Below, piece after piece: positions 21,547 through 32,055 of a DNA stretch of 64,000 nucleotides. The DNA lies in the NCBI GenBank assembly GCA_018881555.1, contig JACAXG010000508.1:16704-80703 (forward strand). Direction: 5' to 3'. Both the position numbers and the translations under genes were made by a program. Within the stretch, counting starts at the first letter, position 1; every line of letters begins with the position of its first letter. The notes under the pieces were generated by a model. That model worked only from the letters and a program-made list of their open reading frames with translations, did not search any database and had not been told where the DNA came from. The stretch is from Amblyornis subalaris. Taxonomy: Eukaryota; Chordata; Aves; Passeriformes; Ptilonorhynchidae.

Positions 21547-21991
21547 TCAGGCTCTGGTCGCTTGCAGTTGCTGGGCTGTTGCAGTAGCAATTAGCTCTGC
21601 TTTGAACTGCTCTGAGCCGATGTTATCACACGCCTTGATATAATCAGAGAGTTGAAGATCAGCACGGTTACGTATCGGGTCCATGGCTTTTTTACAGTCC
21701 TTGTTGGCATTTTCATAAGCGAGAGATTTTAAAATAGCATCAAGTGCTTCCTGTGTTTCAATTTGCCGTTTAACAGCTGATTGTAACTGATCAATAAAGG
21801 TAATGTATGGCTCCTGAGGCCCTTGCCTCACAGCAGCAAAACCAGGCTCTCATTTTTTTGTATCAAGCACTTTTGAGAGTGCATGCATTGCAATAACAGA
21901 AGATTGGTCCCACACTTGTGGCGGGAGCCTTAGTTGTGCTCGAGCAGTAGCATACGCTTCTGTGCCAGAGAGCTGTGCTGCAGTGACATGA
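21547..21991 (-). pseudogene. gag: J gag: capsid fragment
   Basis: The - strand encodes class II capsid sequence: GTEAYATARAQLRLPPQVWDQ near 21900-21965, the major homology region RQGPQEPYITFIDQLQSAVKRQ at 21765-21830, and LAYENANKDCKKAMDPI near 21680-21730. It ends after QQLQATRA, where an internal deletion fuses it to the RT/RNase H tether, removing nucleocapsid, protease and most of RT. It is cut on the other side by the 5' LTR of D. Confidence 0.85.
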
Positions 21992-23129
21992 TGTTATGGG
22001 TTCGAAAAAAAATGAAAACTTGTTTTCTTTCCCCCAAGTAGCAGAGAGGCTGTGTAGGTGGGGAGGGGCTGGCTGGGAACTGATGGATGATACTTAAGAA
22101 CAAAGGAAGTTATCTGTCCAACCGCATTCCGTGCTGATCACCCAGAATGGACGATACTTAAGGACAAAAGGGATCACTTGCCCAGCCCAGAGGCCAGGAC
22201 AACTTCCCCAATTAAAGAAACAAAGAGCTGGAACTATTGGCAAGGGAGTTGTTTCCCCAGAGGCTGGAGCTTATCATCGCGCAAGATGATAGAAGGACTT
22301 CCCGAGACTTTGGCAAGAGGTGGGTGGAAACGGGGTTAGCCTCTCTTCTCCGCTCGGCGTTCGGGGAGGACAGTTGTGCCTGCAGCGAGAGCCGGTTTTG
22401 CTCCAGGAACACCGCTACACTGCGACGTCTCCACCCACTCGCTCCAGAGCACGGATACACTGTGACGTCTCCGCGGGGGTCCCACCGCGGCACAGGGTAC
22501 AGAGTTACGCTGTAACCAGTTGCCGCCCGGAGCTGCTCACCTCTGCTGTCTCTGCCACCAGCCTGGGTTTTCTGCTCCACGTGGGTCGGCACCGGGGTCT
22601 GCTTATCTCTGCTGTTCCTGCTTTCTGCTGGTCTGTCGGTGGGTGATACCGAGGTCCATCACTCCCCAGTCAACCCTGCCTGCCTGCGCTGCTTGCTGCC
22701 CTCTGCCAAGGTTGGTGGAGCCGGGCTGCTGCCCCATCGGTTCACACTGGGAGCGATCTCCCCTCTCCCTCTCCCGCTCGCCGGAAGCGCCATTGCCTTG
22801 TGAGGGGTCACCGCGCTCAAGGCACAGCGCCCCCGGCAGCCACGGGGGAGTCACCACAGCCTCTCTGCTCCAATGGAAAATCACCCAACAGCAAACAACG
22901 GACTGTTACAGGGTTTTTCTGTTCTCTTATTGTTGCCATTTAACTGCCTTTTTATATATACATAGATATATAACTCTAGTAAAGAACTGTTATTCCTTTT
23001 ACCACATCTTTGCCTGAGAGCCCCTTAATTTCAAAGGTATAGTAATTCGGAGGAGGGAGGGGGGTCATCCTCTATCCTAGGAAGGTTTCCCACCTTCCTT
23101 GACAGACACCTGTCCTTCAAACTCAGGCA
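21992..23129 (+). repeat. D 5' LTR
   Basis: It starts TGTTATGGG and ends CTCAGGCA; the partner is at 43316-44364. The two are clearly diverged (many substitutions in the first 100 bases), so D is older than A1. Confidence 0.88.
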
Positions 23130-23134
23130 GTTAT

Positions 23135-23152
23135 TGGCGCCCCATGTGGGGC
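23135..23152 (+). promoter_or_regulatory. D primer binding site, tRNA-Lys-like
   Basis: TGGCGCCCCATGTGGGGC starts five bases after the LTR. It matches the well-known Lys(1,2) primer site except for two positions. The E element has the same kind of site on the - strand (50484-50501). Confidence 0.8.
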
Positions 23153-23235
23153 TCGAGGGCATTGAAAAAAAGGAATAATAGTTTCTAGGTAGCCTAATTT
23201 GTGTGTTAGATATAAAAATCACCCTACACATCACC

Positions 23236-24897
23236 ATGTGGCGCATATTATTTTGGTTCTGTTGTCAAATGATCATCGCTATGTCTCTCCCATTTGCAGT
23301 TTCTCTTCTACACATGGGTCCCATGACTAAAACAACTGTGGTTGTTACCCTGTTTGTGGGATGGGTTAATAAGGTGAAGGATTCAAAGACTGCAAATTTC
23401 CTCTGGAATGCGGGCGAATGGCTACATAACTGTCATGCACTAGCCTCACATCTTTTGGGGTTCTTTAATAATGGTACCCATTCAGAAGAAGCAACAGAGG
23501 AGGAAGTTTTCTTCCAATTGGGCCTATCCCAACAATTTTTGAAGGGGTCAGTGCTTCTCTAGATGCTAACCATATCATTCAATGGCTGGTGTTGCTGATA
23601 GGCCTATTCTATTTAGCATTTAGAGATAAGGTGAGATTGCCTTGGGTAACCACCATGACATCTACCCCAGATACTAGGGGTGCTACCCAGGGGCATGTCC
23701 CAGGGGCTGGGGGCACTGCCCAACAGCCTATCACTGCCCAACAGCCCACAGTAGAGGCAAATCACTCAGATTTGAAGGGGATAGTGGAGGAGATAGTCCG
23801 GGTGTTAAAAGAACGTTTGTCCCCAGCTGCTGGAACCCCTCCCCTTGCCCCAAGGAGGATAAGTCTGATGACACAGCAGTGGAACCAAGAGCTGTTACAA
23901 CCACTCAAGTTCAAGCTGCACCACAAGGGCAATCACAGCCTGTGGCAGTTGCCCCTGTGCAGAGGAGAAAGTATAAAACCAAATCGGTGCGCCCACTTAG
24001 TGATGATGAGGTACCAGGGCCCTCACAACCCGTGGAGGAGCCAGAGCCCGAGATCATCACAGAGTCCCTGTCACATGAGAGTCTCCGCAATCTGNGGAAT
24101 GACATTGTGAAACGGGGGCATGAGGCATTTTCAACTTGGTTGACTCGAGTTTGGGACCTTATGGGCCCAGGTATCCAACTAGATAGTGGTGAAGCTAGGT
24201 ATTTGGGATCCCTGACCAAGGATGCAGGCATTGACTAAGTGTTCGTGAGGGAGCCAGGGCCCCTTCCTCTCTGGGAGCGACTCATAACAAGTGTAAGGGA
24301 GAGGTTCGTCCATAGAGAAAGACTGCAGGAGCACCATCACAGAATGCCCCGGAAGACTACTGAGGATGGGATCAAAGGCATGAAAGAACTGGCGGTGTTA
24401 GAGATTCTCTTTGGAAGGGACGGGCAACACGGTAATGACCCTGACAAGGTTAGATGCACACCGCAAATGTTGTGGAGCCTGGCACACCTCGGGCTACCCA
24501 AATACTCCAGTTTCCTGGCAACAATAACTGTTGAGGACAACCGAGAGACTGTGGGCTCTGTAGTCAACAAACTCAGGAATTATGAAAGCATGGTTCATGG
24601 CACGATAAAGGCTCAGGTTTCTGCTATAGCAAGGAGCCTCAAAGAGGAAATAAAGGAGGAGATGAGGATGGAGAGGAGGGAGAGTAGCCCTTATGTGGCA
24701 TCGGTGCCAAGCAGAGCCCCCGACGTCAGAGCCAGGCGCCTCCCAGCCAAAGAGTGGATATGTCCCACGGACTGAATTGTGGTACTTCCTTCAGGACCAT
24801 GGAGAAGACATGAGATGGTGGGACAGGAAACCTACCCATGTCCTAGCATCCCGAATACAAGAGTTGAAGGAGAAAGAAAAGGGGAAGTGTAAGAGAC
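23236..24897 (+). pseudogene. gag: D gag-position ORF with hydrophobic N-terminus
   Basis: ATG at 23236 (MWRILFWFCCQMI...) opens a frame with a hydrophobic start, a potential glycosylation site (NNGT) and, after a frame change near 23515, a second hydrophobic run (WLVLLIGLFYLAFRDK, about 23580-23630). A Pro/Gln-rich linker and a capsid-like helical region follow (LWERLITSVRERF, LEILFGRDGQHGNDPDKV, LPKYSSFLATITVEDNRETVGSVVNKLRNYESM). A second frame change lies near 23870. TAA at 24236-24238 replaces a Gln codon present in F. A stop is also present at 24773-24775. The homologous E copy is on the - strand at 48803-50390. The N-terminal layout resembles a membrane protein more than a classical Gag, and no zinc knuckle was seen. 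Confidence 0.75.
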
Positions 24898-25818
24898 TGA
24901 AATGTTATAATTTATGACTTAAACATTTTCATGAAGGATTTTTGGTATTATAGCAAAACTCTACAAAAGCTGCAGAGAAGATGACCAAAAACGCTGAATG
25001 GGGCCCTGGCTGATGAAGATAAGATAAGTAGCAACTCAAGAGCTAGGGAGAAGAATACATTCCCAGAGGCATCACACTTAGCACCTTTGGGGTGGAGACC
25101 ACAGCCCCAGGGCTATCAGCTGCCAGGCCAGCAGAGACCCTCACACCAAAGGGTGGGGGGAGAAGAGAGGCTTTGGGTGTGTAGTGTAAAAGCCTCTGGT
25201 CAGAGGCAGTGAAAGCTCAACCTCCGCTGTGCAGACCAGTTCAGCTGAGGGGGCCTGCACCCCAGGAAAAGCTTATCCACAGCAGAGGGGGTGGCCCATC
25301 AAAGGGGCCCCCCCAAAGGGGTCCCAAGACCCTGCACCAGAGATGATGCAACAGATCCACAGCATTGCAAGGGACAGTGTCAAAACTAGCCCGCTCAGGG
25401 GAGGCACGTGGGTGTTCCCACCTGGCCAAAGCGTATATTAATCCACTGGATTCTATACTCTTCAGCGTGGCGGTGGTGACGGGGGACCTTCACCACCCAG
25501 AAGAACAGATGGAGGGGAGCCAGGAGACGTTGTTGGGACCCCCGGAAGGGTGATATGTCTCTATCTAACCCCTGTCACTCTCTCCCTGTCCCCCCAGCAC
25601 TCCACGCTCACTTCTTTTCTTTTTCTTTCTTTTCTTTTTCTTTCTCTTTGCCTCCTTTACTATTAAATAAAACTGTCAATTTTTTTTGGCATTACATATA
25701 ATCTCGTTTGGTTTTAATCTCATTTTTAGAAATATTTTGAACCTTCTAAGTTCCTTCTGGTTTATACACAGAGACTTGGTTTTCTTCTGCTCTTCTGTGC
25801 TTAAACTGGATCGTAACA
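24898..25818 (+). mobile_element. Solo LTR Z (921 bp) in D gag, 5-bp TSD
   Basis: It starts TGTAAGAGAC and ends ATCGTAACA, flanked by GGAAG at 24893-24897 and 25819-25823. It contains a long pyrimidine tract (25612-25660) and AATAAA near 25665. Without it, D gag-pro aligns with F. Confidence 0.87.
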
Positions 25819-25823
25819 GGAAG

Positions 25824-26435
25824 TGACTGAGAGTGAGTGCAGTGCCAGTTTCCTGTGGACAAGAGTCTGACCCACTGGAAGGTACCTCCCATATATATTC
25901 CCAAGACCAGTGTTAGAGGGGTCCTGCCTCTAGCCAGGTAGAGGCCAGGGAGAACCAGGTCTTTTGGACTGTGTGGGTCCAATGACCTGGCACAACAGTC
26001 ACAAAAATATGAAGCTTTGGTTGACACTGGTGCTCAATGTACTTTAATGCCATCGGGACATATCGGGGCAGAACCTGTTTCTATTTCTGGGGTGACAGGG
26101 GGATCAAAGGAGTTGACTTTGCTAGAAGCTGAGGTGAGCTTGACTGGGAAAGACTGGAAGAAACATCCCATTGTGACTGGTTCAGAAGCCCCGTGTATTC
26201 TGGGCATAGACTTTCTCCCAAGTGGTTATTTCAAAGACCCAAAAGGAATCAAGTGGGCTTTTGGAATAGCAGCTGTGGAGACAGAGGGCATCAGGCAATT
26301 GAACACCTTGCCTGGACTGTCAGAAAATCCTTCTGCAGTAGGACTCCTGAAGGTAGAGGAACAATGAGTCCCAATTGCCACATCAACTGTTCATCGCCAG
26401 CAGTACCAGATGAATCGAGATGCCGTGATCCCCAT
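25824..26435 (+). pseudogene. pro: D protease and pro-RT linker
   Basis: In the frame starting near 26000 the motif ALVDTGAQCTLMPSGH gives the retroviral aspartic protease active site (about 26005-26050). A flap-like region and HPIVTGSEAPCILGIDFLPSGYF follow. TGA at 26365-26367 replaces an Arg codon present in F. The linker (SPIATSTVHRQQYQMNRDAV-like) is cut after CCCAT at 26435 by LTR C2 and resumes at 40519. D, E and F have the same protease, so the call is well supported. Confidence 0.85.
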
Positions 26436-27933
26436 TGTCACGGTTTGACCCAGTGTGAGACAAATTTGATTGGTTAAAAACAGGTAAAGGACAGTTCTAT
26501 GAGCCACTTAGTGTTCATGTGACGTCTCTGTGAAAGGAATGTTATAAAAAAACCCCTAGGAAGTGACGCAGACTTGCTCTCACTTCCTCTCTTGCTCCCT
26601 GGCTCCCTGCTGACCACTAGCAAGGGAGTGGCTCTTCCCCGACCCCCGGGCAAGGGGCCCACGGCCCGGGGGGCCGGCGGGGGCAGCCGGCCTCACTCCA
26701 CCGGTCCTATGCCATTCCGGACCTGAGAGGAGCTGGTTTTATTATCATCTGGACCAAGGCCAAGTAGCAAAGCCACGAAGCTGAGAGAAGCCGAGCTGAG
26801 CAAAGCCGAGCCAAGCATGCCACGCAAAGAAAAAAACCCTTTCGAAGGTGTACTGGTGAGATCGAAGAGTGACCTTGCTTTTAAGATAAGGCAGAGATTT
26901 AAGTAGCAGCCAAGAGACTTACTTAGAATTTGGATGGCTGCCAGAGCAGAGAGCATACAGGGGGAACGAGCCTTGGGCCCGGGGAAGCAAGCCTCATTAC
27001 AGCTGCATTATCCAGTGGGAGCATGTAACTGTTATAAATACTTTTGTAGGCATTTTCTGCAAATATTAACCTTTTCTCTAAGCTAGAGAGAAAGGAAAGC
27101 AGTCACGTGAAAGACTAAATATGGAGTCCAGTAGCCAAACGGAAGAGAAGACAAGTGACAAGGAGTGGCAGGAAGTGCCAGAGAAGCCATCTTTACCAGC
27201 ATCGAGATCCATCTTTTTTCTGTGAGCTGTGCTGTCTGATCTGGAATAATACCAAACTAAATATCTTTTTAAATCACAGTATGAGCCATGGCGGAGTGAG
27301 AATTTCAACAGCCTGAAATAAGAACATTTTTATGTTGTGTGCAGGTGAAATTTGCAGCCTTTGCCAGCCTTTGCCAGCCTTTGCCAGCCTTTGGAGATTA
27401 TGAGTAAAGCAGGAGTCTGTACCTGAGTGCCTTTAGGCTGGAATGAGTTACTCTTAAAATGTTTAACCCCAACAGACTTTTCTTGTGACTCACAAACTGC
27501 GGAGTGTATTGTGGGAGAGAGGATATACCACTGCAAAAACCTGGGCGGGCTGTGGTGTTTCTGGAAGGTTTGGAACCACGCTGAAGACACTTATTAGGGA
27601 ACTGTCTTCCGTGGGATGGATCTCACTATACTACAGAAAGAACTCTCTTTATTCCATGAGGTGGCAATAAGAACTCTTAATCTTAAGATCAGAATCTCAT
27701 GTTTATGTCCTTTGCGTGATCAGTGAGAAGGATTGGAATGTATGGGGGGAGAGTGATATTAGTATATTATGCCTTAATATTTTTATTATTTTATATACTT
27801 TCTATTCTTAGTAGTGTTAGTGAAATAAATAATTTAATCATTTTTCAAGTTTGCAGCCTGTTTTTGCTGTCTCCTCTCCTTTGAAGAACTAAGCGTGGGG
27901 ATCTGGAGTTTGCCTCCAGGTTAACCCTTGACA
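26436..27933 (+). mobile_element. Solo LTR C2 (1498 bp) in D pol, split 5-bp TSD
   Basis: It runs from TGTCACGG to ACCCTTGACA. The left duplication CCCAT is at 26431-26435. The right copy is CC at 27934-27935 plus CAT at 40519-40521, because provirus B landed across it. It has TATAAATA near 27035 and AATAAA near 27822. A 10-bp unit (CTTTGCCAGC) is repeated about four times at 27357-27395. Confidence 0.9.
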
Positions 27934-27935
27934 CC

Positions 27936-28305
27936 TGTGGCAGTTGTACCAAGGATGGAGCAAAGCAGGACACAAAATACAATCCAAGGAGCAGGTGAAA
28001 ATGCCATTATTTATTAATATACTGACCTCTTTTATACCTTAGTACACCTGAATGCCATAAGGCCATTGGTCCCCTGGCCATCCATCTCTCAGGGTGATTG
28101 GCTAAGTCCAACAACGCCTTATTCCAAATATTTCTCTAGACATATCATAACAATACTACATAACAACTCACAGGTGCACGATAAGATGTTTTTCTAAACA
28201 AAAGCAACTCGCTGTTTTTCATAGCTTCTATGGGAAAAGACAGACTCTCACAGAATACTGTGAGAGCTGGAAGATTTCTCTGCTGAAAGCTTTTGAGTAT
28301 CCATA
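27936..28305 (-). repeat. B 3' LTR
   Basis: On the - strand it starts TATGGATACTC (probably a changed TGTGG) and ends CTGCCACA. It is nearly identical to the 5' LTR over its U3 part but clearly different in the last 75 bases (27936-28010). AATAAATAATGG lies near 28010 on the - strand. Confidence 0.88.
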
Positions 28306-28307
28306 AT

Positions 28308-28645
28308 TCCCCCTTTTTGTTTAAGACCAAAAGGTAGCGTTTGCAATGCTCTGCGGGATCCCTTGCAGCAAGGAGAACAAACACAGCATAAGGGGTCCGT
28401 TTGGTAATGGCTAGTTACCAAATGGAACTTAAATCAGACTCTGATTCAAGATAGGCAGAGAAATTCTCCAGCGGTGCCATGAGAAATACATCTAACAAAC
28501 CCAATTCTACATCCATTATTAATTCTAAATAGCCTTAAGGGCTCTACATCAGTTACTAGTTCTGAATAGCCTTAAGGGCTCTAACATTCTGACTCCATAA
28601 CATTCTGACTCCATAACAAAGAAACTTAAAGTTCAGTCTCTGCAC
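28308..28645 (-). other. B 3' untranslated region and polypurine tract
   Basis: The purine tract reads TCCCCCTTTTTG on the + strand (28308-28319). The rest of the segment is short for an envelope gene. A weak open stretch next to the tract could be an env tail, but this is not certain. A 35-40-bp unit (GCCTTAAGGGCTCTA) is duplicated near 28530-28585. Confidence 0.6.
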
Positions 28646-29330
28646 TTAAAATTCAGTCTCTGCTTGTAGAAGGACCATCCGACTGGTGGTCGACATCCTG
28701 GTCGTCATCAGAAGGATCATCTGGTTGGTGGTCTGCATTCGGTTTAACATTTTTTGGAGGTTGCCTGTTCTGCCTCTGGTGCCGCAGGTCAGGGCGGATG
28801 CATCTTGCAGGTAGCCACCGTACCCCAGTATCTGTGGAAACGCAAGCATACCCACGACCCCAAGTAATAAGCTCACACGGGCCTTCCCACTTGTTAGTGA
28901 GTAGGTCTCATACCCAGACCTTTGCTCGAGGCAGGTGCGTCTCGCCTGAAGACTGCAATGAGAGAAAATGATTCAAAATAACAGGAATTTTTGAATTTGG
29001 TGGCACTGTAAGATGATTAATTGTATATAGAGCTTTTTCTAATTGACTCTGTGGGGTTTCTCCATGCATTCCCCCTTTTTGTTTGTCTAAAACACGCTTC
29101 AAGGTACTATGAGCACGTTCAACAATGGCTTGGCCAGTAGGGGAATATGGAATGCCAAAACTATGGTCTACACCCTATAGGTGCAAAAACTGCCGCGTCT
29201 TCTGTGAAGCGTAGGCAGGGCCATTATTGGTCTTCACAGAGGAAGGCACGCCCAGGATCGCGAAAGCCAATTTCCAATGGGCAATGACATCACAGCCTTT
29301 CTCTCCAGTATGAGCAGACGCCTACATAGC
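28646..29330 (-). pseudogene. pol: B pol: integrase C-terminal half
   Basis: Read on the - strand in several frames. The second catalytic Asp position reads KTNNGPAY near 29215-29240, so Asp is replaced by Asn. SPTGQAIVERAHSTLK near 29100-29145 keeps the catalytic Glu. QKGGMHGETPQSQLEKALYTINHL lies at 28990-29090. The C-terminal [16 protein letters not shown] lies at 28815-28870. Frame changes near 29320, 29160 and 28910 break it. Confidence 0.85.
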
Positions 29331-30645
29331 TGAGGAGAGTGTTGATGGACACGTGCACATACTTAAATCTGCCAAATTCAGGGATATGCGTTACATCCGT
29401 TTGCCAAAGCTGCAAGGCCTTTAGGCCTCTGGGGTTTACCCCCGATGGCAGAGGTGCAGCGAGTCCGTGACAGTCAGTGCAAGCGCTGAAAATGTCACGA
29501 GCCTCAGTTGGCGTTAAATGAAACTGCTTCTGCAGGGTATGTGCACTTTGATGGAAGAAATTGTGCGATGCCTTGGCTTGTGCAATTTTGTCAGGCTGAG
29601 GCGCCACCCACACAGGGTTGGCTAGCATGTCAGCCCTGGCATTACTTTCTGTTATGAAACCTGGCAAATTGGTGTGACTTCGAATATGCAGAATGTAATA
29701 TGGATGCACTCGAGCTTGAATCACACACCACAAAGTTTTCAATAGTGAAAAAAGAGCCACATTATTGACTTCTTTCAGAAGTGAGCAATCTAAGCGTTGG
29801 GTTATGTCTGCTACATAAGCAGAATCAGTGACCAAATTCAAAGGTACCTGAGAGAATCGCTGAAAAGCCATGGAAACAGCCCTCAGTTCAACCAGCTGGG
29901 CAGAGCCTGACTCGTGGCCTTCCAGCACCTGCCACTCAGATTCCTCCTTCCAGGTAACAATGGCTTTTCCATTCTTTCCGGAACCGTCAGTGAAGACGGT
30001 GGGTCCTTGCACTGGCACCTGACTATTTTTTGGCCACAAGGTGAGGCTGGTCGATTTTGCCAACTGCAGTAATTTATGGCTGGGCAGATGATAAGCAATC
30101 TGCCCCGAAAAGTTCTGCAGCGCACTTTGCAGGGGAGCGCTGTTGGTAAGGCTCCACTCAAAGTGCTCCTGCTGTACTGGAAGAACAATTGTTGCAGGAT
30201 CCGCTGCCATTAATTGCAAGCACCGTTGACGGGATTTGATTATCAGACAAGCGATCAATTCAAACAACGTGGGTGCTGTCTTTTTCGGCTGATGAAGCAA
30301 AAAGACCCATTCCGGGATATGCAAAGGGTCTGGCCATTGTTTATTCCACTGGCCAATGATACCTGTAGGATGAAGATCTGGAGTGGTAACAAAGACAGTG
30401 ATATCAATGGAAGGATCCACTTGATAAACCTGACGAGCACAGACAGCCTGTTGAACCTCCTCCAGCGCTCGTCGCACTTCAGGAGTCAATTTCCAAGGTG
30501 AATTCAACTCGAGGTCCCCCTTTAAAATATTAAAAAGCGGGGGAAGTTGCGTTGTGGTCAGCCCTAAGTAAGGACGTAACCAATTGATGATATCCAGCAA
30601 TTTCTGAGCATCATTCAGGGTCTTAATAGAATCCGAGAATTGCAC
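29290..30645 (-). pseudogene. pol: B pol: RT connection, RNase H and integrase N-terminus (451 codons open)
   Basis: This is the longest open retroviral frame in the window. It contains the RT thumb/connection (INWLRPYLGLTTTQLPPLF, LTPEVRRALEEV), a complete RNase H with acidic residues in TVFTDGSGKNGKA, AQLVELRAVSMAF, LVTDSAYVAD and ESNARADML, and the integrase zinc region (HNFFHQSAHTLQKQF...CTDCHG). The first catalytic Asp lies in WQTDVTHIPEF near 29385-29415. It ends at 29290 after a frameshift. Confidence 0.92.
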
Positions 30646-31430
30646 CTCTTGGTGGTGTATGGTTTGATCTAAAATTTTGACTCAGATATTTCCAAGGAGG
30701 ATGCTGTTGTACTTTCTCTGGAGCCACTTGCAATCCATAAGAATGCAGAGCAGCGAGCAGCAGAGGCTGTATCCTCAGCAGCTCGTCCGGAGTGGATGCC
30801 GCCACCAGGATATCATCCATATAATGGTAGCAGTATGAATCAGGAAACTGCTCCCAGACTCCGGACAAAGCCTGAGCGACATACCACTGACAGATAGTCG
30901 GGCTGTTCCTCATGCCCTGAGGGAGAACTTTCCACTGATACCTCTTCACAGGTTCGGCATTGTTTACTGCAGGCACAGTAAAGGCAAATTTAGGTTTGTC
31001 ATTAGGATGTAAAGGAATTGTGAAAAAGCAATCCTTCAAATCAATGATCAGGATTTCCCACCCTGTTGGGAGCATGGTGGGTGAGGGCATACCTGGCTGC
31101 AACATCCCCATGTTTTCCATCACTGCATTGACTTTTCATAGATCTTGTAACAATCTCCATTTCCCTGATTTTTTCTTAATCACGAAAACTGGGGTATTCC
31201 AGGGACTAGTAGAAGGCTCAATGTGTCCCTGCTGTAGTTGTTCCTGAACCAACTGACGAAGGGCAACTAATTTCTCTTTTGGCAGGGGCCACTGAGGTTC
31301 CCAGACAGGTTTGTTTACTAGCCACTGCAAAGGCAGTGTAGGATACTGGGTGCCCTTCTGCACAGTGACCCCCATCAAAAATGCGTCCCGATCCGTACCC
31401 CCCAAGCTGCCAATACATCCCGCCCCCAGA
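30646..31430 (-). pseudogene. pol: B pol: reverse transcriptase
   Basis: The - strand reads [41 protein letters not shown], then a TGA near 31136 where Arg is expected. It continues LIIDLKDCFFTIPLHPND, KVLPQGMRNSPTICQWYV and YHYMDDILVAA with YMDD at 30812-30823. A frame change near 30650 leads into the next piece. This is a class II RT. Confidence 0.92.
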
Positions 31431-31432
31431 GG

Positions 31433-32055
31433 TTAAGCGGAGTCGTAGTGACATAGGGCCAAACTGTAGCCGTTTGACCCTCTGTTCTTTACCACTACAG
31501 GTTGTTTGCTTAAGTAGCTCTGTGTGGTTCCTCCCAACCCTGCGATGGCCAACCCCACAGGGGCCAAAGGCCATGTAGGGGGCCACACAGAGGAGGAGAT
31601 GATTGTCATGTCAGCACCCGTGTCGATCAAACCTCGGAGCTGGATCTGGCGCAGAAGAACATCTGGCAGGATTAGGGTACACGTCATCCGTGGCTTTTGG
31701 CTGGAGATGTCTGCAGTCCAGAAGATCTGTGGAAGTCCCGTAGATCCAAAGCCACCATCCCCGCGACTTCGTTGTTCTGTCCTGGGAACACATGACTTAA
31801 AGGGCACAAATTGAGCGATGCGAGTCTTTTCAGGGATAGTGACGGGGGGGTGGGTGTGGAAACCATAGCACAAATCTGGCCTGTAAAGTCAGCATCAATG
31901 AGTCCTGGGTGTACAAAGATTCCTTGGAGGGTGACACTAGATCTCCCCACAAGCAATGCACTGTATCCCTGACCTAGAGGTCCAAATGCATCCAAGGGAA
32001 CCTTATAAACACGACAGGATTCTAAGACGACTGTTGCTGTGGTGTGTACATCCAC
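31433..32055 (-). pseudogene. pro: B pro: dUTPase plus protease
   Basis: The - strand ORFs show a dUTPase core (LVGRSSVTLQGIFVHPGL and IDADFTGQICAMV) at 31860-31970. After a frame change comes the protease active site QLRGLIDTGADMTIISSSVW at 31585-31645 and a GLGGTTQSY segment at 31530-31560. A dUTPase in the protease frame is a class II hallmark. dUTPase hydrolyses dUTP and protease cleaves the polyproteins. Frame changes make this copy inactive as a whole. Confidence 0.88.

Noticed and set aside
22212..23017. ORFs over the D 5' LTR, and the equivalent ones at 43409-44252
   Set aside because: Noncoding GC-rich LTR sequence; the ORFs are not conserved between the two LTRs.
25540..25820. Pyrimidine tract and AATAAA at the end of LTR Z considered as a 3' splice site or a processed gene end
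   Set aside because: Explained by an LTR with a GGAAG target duplication.
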